From Pseudomonadota bacterium (GTDB taxonomy: Bacteria > Myxococcota > UBA9042 > PHBI01): DNA of 8,800 nt. The stretch covers positions 1-8,800 of the forward strand of contig SXIE01000377.1 of NCBI GenBank assembly GCA_005772945.1, written 5' to 3'. The translations under genes were made by a program, and so were the position numbers. Below, piece by piece: positions 5,929 through 8,800 of this stretch. Every line of letters begins with the position of its first letter. Within the stretch, counting starts at the first letter, position 1. The notes beneath the pieces are model-generated. The model did not search any database and had not been told where the DNA came from. It worked only from the letters and a program-made list of their open reading frames with translations.

Positions 5929-7814
5929 AGAAGTCGTTTCCCGTGCTCCCCATCCTCCTCGTTGTAGCGGCCGGCGGGGCCGTCGCCGTGACGCTGACCG
6001 TCATGAACACGCCGCCGACCGTCGCGCCAGGGCCGGGCACCGACGGGCCTGCGACGTCGCTCGCGACACCGCAGACCGCGCCCGAACTTGCCGAGATTCC
6101 ACCGGCGGTTCGCACCCTTCCGGCCGATCCGAGCGACGCGGTGAAGCGCCTCGCCAAGGCGTGGCCTGCCGACGTCGGCGCGTTCCACAAGGAGCTCGCG
6201 GCGCTCGCCGTGCGCCCGATCCCAGGCGATCCGGGCGCGGACGGACCGCGCAGCGCGCGCGAGCTGGCCGAAGCGATCGAAGGCAAGCGCGTCCTGCCGG
6301 CCGCCAGCTTCGAGCGCGCGATCCTCGCGACCGCCATTCTGCGCGCGCGCGGCGAGGACCCGCGGCTCGGCGCGGTGGTCGGCGCCAAGCACGCGGCCTC
6401 GGAGCTGCTCGCGCGGCGCTTCGTCGTGGGCACGGGCGCGGGCCCGTGGGTCGCCCTCGACGCGCTGCCCCTCGATCAAGGGCAGGTCGTGCCGCTCGCC
6501 GATGTCGACGTGGCCGCCAACGTCATGGGCTTCCGCCTACTCGCGGCCATCAACCGCGGCGACAAGGACGGCGCCTCGCGCCTCGCGGGCCTCCTACGCC
6601 GCCTCCGATTGAACGATCCGGCGCTCCTCTTCACCATCGGCCGCTCGGAGGTGGCGGGCGGGCTCGGCGAGATCGGCGAGGCCACGATGAACAAAGCGGC
6701 CGCCCTCGCGAGCGACGCGATGACGCACTATCTCCTCGGGCTCGCGGCGCGCGAGCTCGGGCGCCCATTCAAGGCCGATGCGGCGTTTCGCAAAGCGACC
6801 GAGCTCGATCCCACCTTCGGCGATCCCTGGGTCCAGCTCGCCGAGCTCGCGATCGGGCGCCTGGATCTGACGCCGAAGAACGAACAGCCGGCGCTCATCC
6901 AGACGGCCAAAGACGCGCTCGCGGCGGGCACGAAGGCGAGCCCCGACACGCTCGGGCTCCGGCTCGTCGGGGCGCACTTGGCGGCGCTCGAGGACCGCTA
7001 CGACGAGGCCGCGACGCTGCTGACGGAGGAAACGAGACTCCATCCGCGGGCCGGGCAGGCGTGGGTCGCGCTGGCCGAGGTGCTGGTCGCCCAAGACAAG
7101 AGCGCGGAGGCGATCAAGGCGCTCGAAGCCGCGCGGCTGCAGGGCCTCGACACCGCGCAGATCCTGGCCGTGCTGGGTGCTCTCTACGCGACGAACGAGC
7201 GCGTGAACGACGCGGTGCCGCTGCTCGAGAAGGCGCTCAAGCTCGATCCGGGGTCGCGCGAGCTCCGGCCGGAATTGGCGCAGCTCAAGCGCCACCTCGG
7301 CAAGGGGGCCGAGGCCAAGGCGCTGCTCCTCGAGCACACGCAGAGGTTCCCCGACGACGTGAACATGGTGCTGCTCCTCGCGCAGCTCGAGCTCGAGCAG
7401 GGCGACGTGGCAGGGGCGCGTGCGCGGATCGGCAAGGTCCTGGCGCAGGACCCCGACCATAAGGATGCGCGGCTCTTGGATTATCTGGCGCGGCTGGTCG
7501 CGAGCGAAGACCCGGGCGCGGCGCGGGCGCGGGCCGTGGCGGCGCTTGGATCCCGCAAGAAGCTCGCGGAGTTCCTGCTCGGCCAGGGCTTCGACAAGGA
7601 AGGCGAGGCGCTGCTGCTCGAGGCGATGAAGGAGGAACCCGAGGAGCTCGAGGCGCCGGTGTTGCTGGTCGCGCTGTACACGGCGCGCGGGCAGGACAAG
7701 GAGGCGACGCGCGTGCGCGAGGAGACCTTGGCGCGGGTCGCCGAGGGGGAGCGCGCGGAGCTGACCAAGATGTTCGACGAGGCCGTTCTGGCTGGGAAGA
7801 CCCAGCAACCATGA
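5925..7814 (+). CDS. Membrane-anchored TPR-repeat protein
   Basis: The protein has 629 residues from a GTG start. GGAG at 5915-5918 lies 6 bases upstream, and the start overlaps the GDPD stop (GTGA). Residues 1-6 are basic, followed by one hydrophobic segment (about 7-27) without a lipobox, then a Pro/Thr-rich linker to about 50. This fits an inner-membrane anchor or uncleaved signal with the rest in the periplasm. From about 230 to 610 there are tandem helical TPR-like units, for example MTHYLLGLAARELGRPFKAD, AWVALAEVLVAQDKSAEAI, ILAVLGALYATNERVNDAV and VALYTARGQDKEATRV. TPRs usually mediate protein-protein contacts. Residues 126-180 resemble the core of a transglutaminase-like fold, but Ser128 stands where the catalytic Cys is expected. 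The exact role is unknown. Confidence 0.85.
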   Translation: MKKSFPVLPILLVVAAGGAVAVTLTVMNTPPTVAPGPGTDGPATSLATPQTAPELAEIPPAVRTLPADPSDAVKRLAKAWPADVGAFHKELAALAVRPIPGDPGADGPRSARELAEAIEGKRVLPAASFERAILATAILRARGEDPRLGAVVGAKHAASELLARRFVVGTGAGPWVALDALPLDQGQVVPLADVDVAANVMGFRLLAAINRGDKDGASRLAGLLRRLRLNDPALLFTIGRSEVAGGLGEIGEATMNKAAALASDAMTHYLLGLAARELGRPFKADAAFRKATELDPTFGDPWVQLAELAIGRLDLTPKNEQPALIQTAKDALAAGTKASPDTLGLRLVGAHLAALEDRYDEAATLLTEETRLHPRAGQAWVALAEVLVAQDKSAEAIKALEAARLQGLDTAQILAVLGALYATNERVNDAVPLLEKALKLDPGSRELRPELAQLKRHLGKGAEAKALLLEHTQRFPDDVNMVLLLAQLELEQGDVAGARARIGKVLAQDPDHKDARLLDYLARLVASEDPGAARARAVAALGSRKKLAEFLLGQGFDKEGEALLLEAMKEEPEELEAPVLLVALYTARGQDKEATRVREETLARVAEGERAELTKMFDEAVLAGKTQQP

Positions 7815-8527
7815 GCGCCCCCGCGCGTGGGATGGACGGGGCGATCGCCGCGCAGCTGGCGGCCGACGCACGCGCGATCGCCGTCGCGCTGGACGACTCG
7901 GGGGCCGAGCGCCTCGCGCACTTCGCGGCGCTCATCGCGCGCTGGAACGCGAAGATCCGTCTCGTGGGGCCCGACGACGCGCTCACCATCGCGCGCGAGC
8001 AGATCGTCGACGCGCTGGCGTTCGCGCGCGTCGTGCAGCACGCGGAGACGTGGTGGGATGTCGGCTCGGGCGCGGGGCTGCCGGGGATGGTGCTGGCGCT
8101 GCTCGAGCCCGCGCGGCGCTTTGTCCTCGTCGAGCCTATCGCGAAGAAGGTCGCCTTCCTCGAGCACGCCGCGGCCGCACTGGCGTTGGCCAACGTCGCG
8201 ATCGTGCACGGACGGGTAGGGGAGGGGCGCGCGGGAGAGCCTGCGTCTTCGGCACCGCCACTGCCGCCACGCCCGGCCTGGACGGCCACGATCGGCGCGC
8301 CCCGGGCGGCCCTCACGCGGGCGACGTTTCCGCCGGCGCTGTGGCTGCCGATGGCCGAGCGCCTGGTGGGACCCGGCGGGATCGTGGTCCTGGCGGTCGC
8401 GCACGAAGCCGAGCTGGAGCCGGTGGCTGGTCGGATCGCGGCGATTGCGCGCCATGTCTACCGGATCCCCGCCACCGGCGCCCCGCGCGTCCTGGTGGCA
8501 CATCGCACACCGCCCGCTGGGGCTTGA
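7811..8527 (+). CDS. rsmG: 16S rRNA (guanine527-N7)-methyltransferase RsmG (GidB), divergent
   Basis: The protein has 238 residues; family members are typically 200-240. RsmG methylates N7 of G527 in 16S rRNA of the 30S subunit using SAM. The SAM-binding motif DVGSGAGLPG (83-92) is diagnostic, preceded by FAALIARWNAKIRLVGPDD and the IVDALAFARV helix. It is followed by FVLVEPIAKKVAFLEHAAAALALANVAIVHGR with the ribose-binding acidic E108. The later TRA motif (R170) and VGPGGIVVLAV are recognisable but divergent. An Ala/Pro-rich insert (about 140-160) separates HGR from it. The ATG at 7811 overlaps the TPR stop (ATGA); Met8 at 7832 is an alternative start. No strong Shine-Dalgarno is seen. It is the last gene of the cluster and lies far from parA, its usual neighbour. 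Confidence 0.88.
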   Translation: MSAPARGMDGAIAAQLAADARAIAVALDDSGAERLAHFAALIARWNAKIRLVGPDDALTIAREQIVDALAFARVVQHAETWWDVGSGAGLPGMVLALLEPARRFVLVEPIAKKVAFLEHAAAALALANVAIVHGRVGEGRAGEPASSAPPLPPRPAWTATIGAPRAALTRATFPPALWLPMAERLVGPGGIVVLAVAHEAELEPVAGRIAAIARHVYRIPATGAPRVLVAHRTPPAGA

Positions 8528-8632
8528 GGGGCGGGCGCGCGGGCGGCCCCACCCGCTTCCGCGGCGGTCGCGAGGCGCGTCGCGGCGGGGCAATATCTGG
8601 CCAGGCGCGGCCACGTAGGCTAGTCAGGGATC
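8528..8632. other. Spacer after rsmG with a possible hairpin
   Basis: This very G+C-rich stretch of 105 bases has no gene I can support. An imperfect hairpin lies at 8567-8586: a 7-base-pair stem (GTCGCGA with TCGCGGC, one T-G wobble) around a 6-base loop. No T-run follows, so it is not a clear intrinsic terminator, and such stems arise by chance at this G+C. No convincing -35/-10 pair was seen. Confidence 0.25.
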
Positions 8633-8800
8633 GTGGCCGACACTTCACCAGGGCCCCGCCCGCCCGCGTGGCGGGATGCGCGTGGCCCGTCGCTCCGCGG
8701 CGTTCGCGCGTCGCTCGGCGTATGCCTGGCGCGCATGCTGATCGGCCTCGCGGCGGTCGGAGGCGTGGCGATCCCGAGCGCCGCAGTGGCCAAGCCGCCG
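8633..8800 (+). CDS. Start of a secreted or membrane protein gene (partial, cut by window end)
   Basis: From the GTG at 8633 the frame is open for 56 codons to the window end. An in-frame TAG at 8621 excludes starts further upstream. Residues 1-25 are Pro/Arg-rich (for example TSPGPRPPAWRDARG). They are followed by a signal-peptide-like stretch VRASLGVCLARMLIGLAAVGGVAIPSAAVAKPP, where PSAAVA could be a cleavage region. An in-frame ATG at 8735 would leave only the hydrophobic core without its basic residues, so the longer start is favoured. Against it, AGGGA at 8626-8630 is only 2 bases from the GTG. No domain can be recognised, and the call rests on the signal-like composition alone. Confidence 0.45.
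   Translation, partial: MADTSPGPRPPAWRDARGPSLRGVRASLGVCLARMLIGLAAVGGVAIPSAAVAKPP

Noticed and set aside
5762..7462. 566-codon plus-strand frame overlapping the GDPD and TPR genes
   Set aside because: It has extremely Arg-rich composition without motifs. The overlapping frame from 5925 carries TPR repeats, a signal anchor and a good Shine-Dalgarno.
6594..7871. 425-codon minus-strand frame opposite the TPR gene
   Set aside because: It is Leu/Arg/Glu-rich shadow of the TPR codons, with no motif support or plausible start context.
8567..8586. Hairpin after rsmG as an intrinsic terminator
   Set aside because: The stem is short with one wobble pair and no T-run follows. Such stems are expected by chance at this base composition.
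7481..8614. 377-codon minus-strand frame opposite rsmG
   Set aside because: The plus strand has the diagnostic RsmG SAM motif. The antisense frame is Arg/Ser/Pro-rich with no domain.

Overview
The window is very G+C-rich (about 70% by eye), with strong third-position G/C bias and long shadow frames on both strands. A eukaryotic-like Ser/Thr kinase with a DUF4388-like tail, a PP2C phosphatase, small Cys-rich lipoproteins and ATGA-linked genes together point to a myxobacterium-like member of the Myxococcota (former Deltaproteobacteria). I cannot place it lower than phylum from the sequence alone.

Left edge (1-245): the first 19 codons of a ParA/Soj chromosome-partitioning ATPase run leftward, with a strong Shine-Dalgarno. 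A near-consensus chromosomal parS site (131-146) lies just upstream. Directly beside parS, on the minus strand, is a perfect TTGACA -35 hexamer, so ParB bound at parS would sit on the parA promoter. This suggests an origin-proximal location.

Centre (246-8527): seven genes run rightward with almost no space between them. In order they are a TldD/PmbA-family metalloprotease predicted to be a lipoprotein, a PP2C-type Ser/Thr phosphatase, a 75-residue Cys-rich lipoprotein, a 699-residue Ser/Thr protein kinase fused to GYF_2-like and DUF4388/PATAN-like domains, a glycerophosphodiester phosphodiesterase, a membrane-anchored TPR protein, and RsmG (16S rRNA G527 methyltransferase). Four of the six junctions are 4-base ATGA/GTGA overlaps, so the cluster is probably one translationally coupled operon. 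The kinase and phosphatase are a natural antagonistic pair. The two lipoproteins and the TPR protein place parts of the system at the cell envelope.

Right edge (8528-8800): about 105 bases of G+C-rich spacer, then the start of a further rightward gene with a signal-peptide-like N-terminus, cut by the window end.

The most notable points are the separation of rsmG from parA by a six-gene signalling/envelope cassette in divergent orientation (rsmG-parA-parB is normally contiguous), the Gln replacing the signature lysine in the ParA Walker A motif, and the unusual domain fusion in the kinase.
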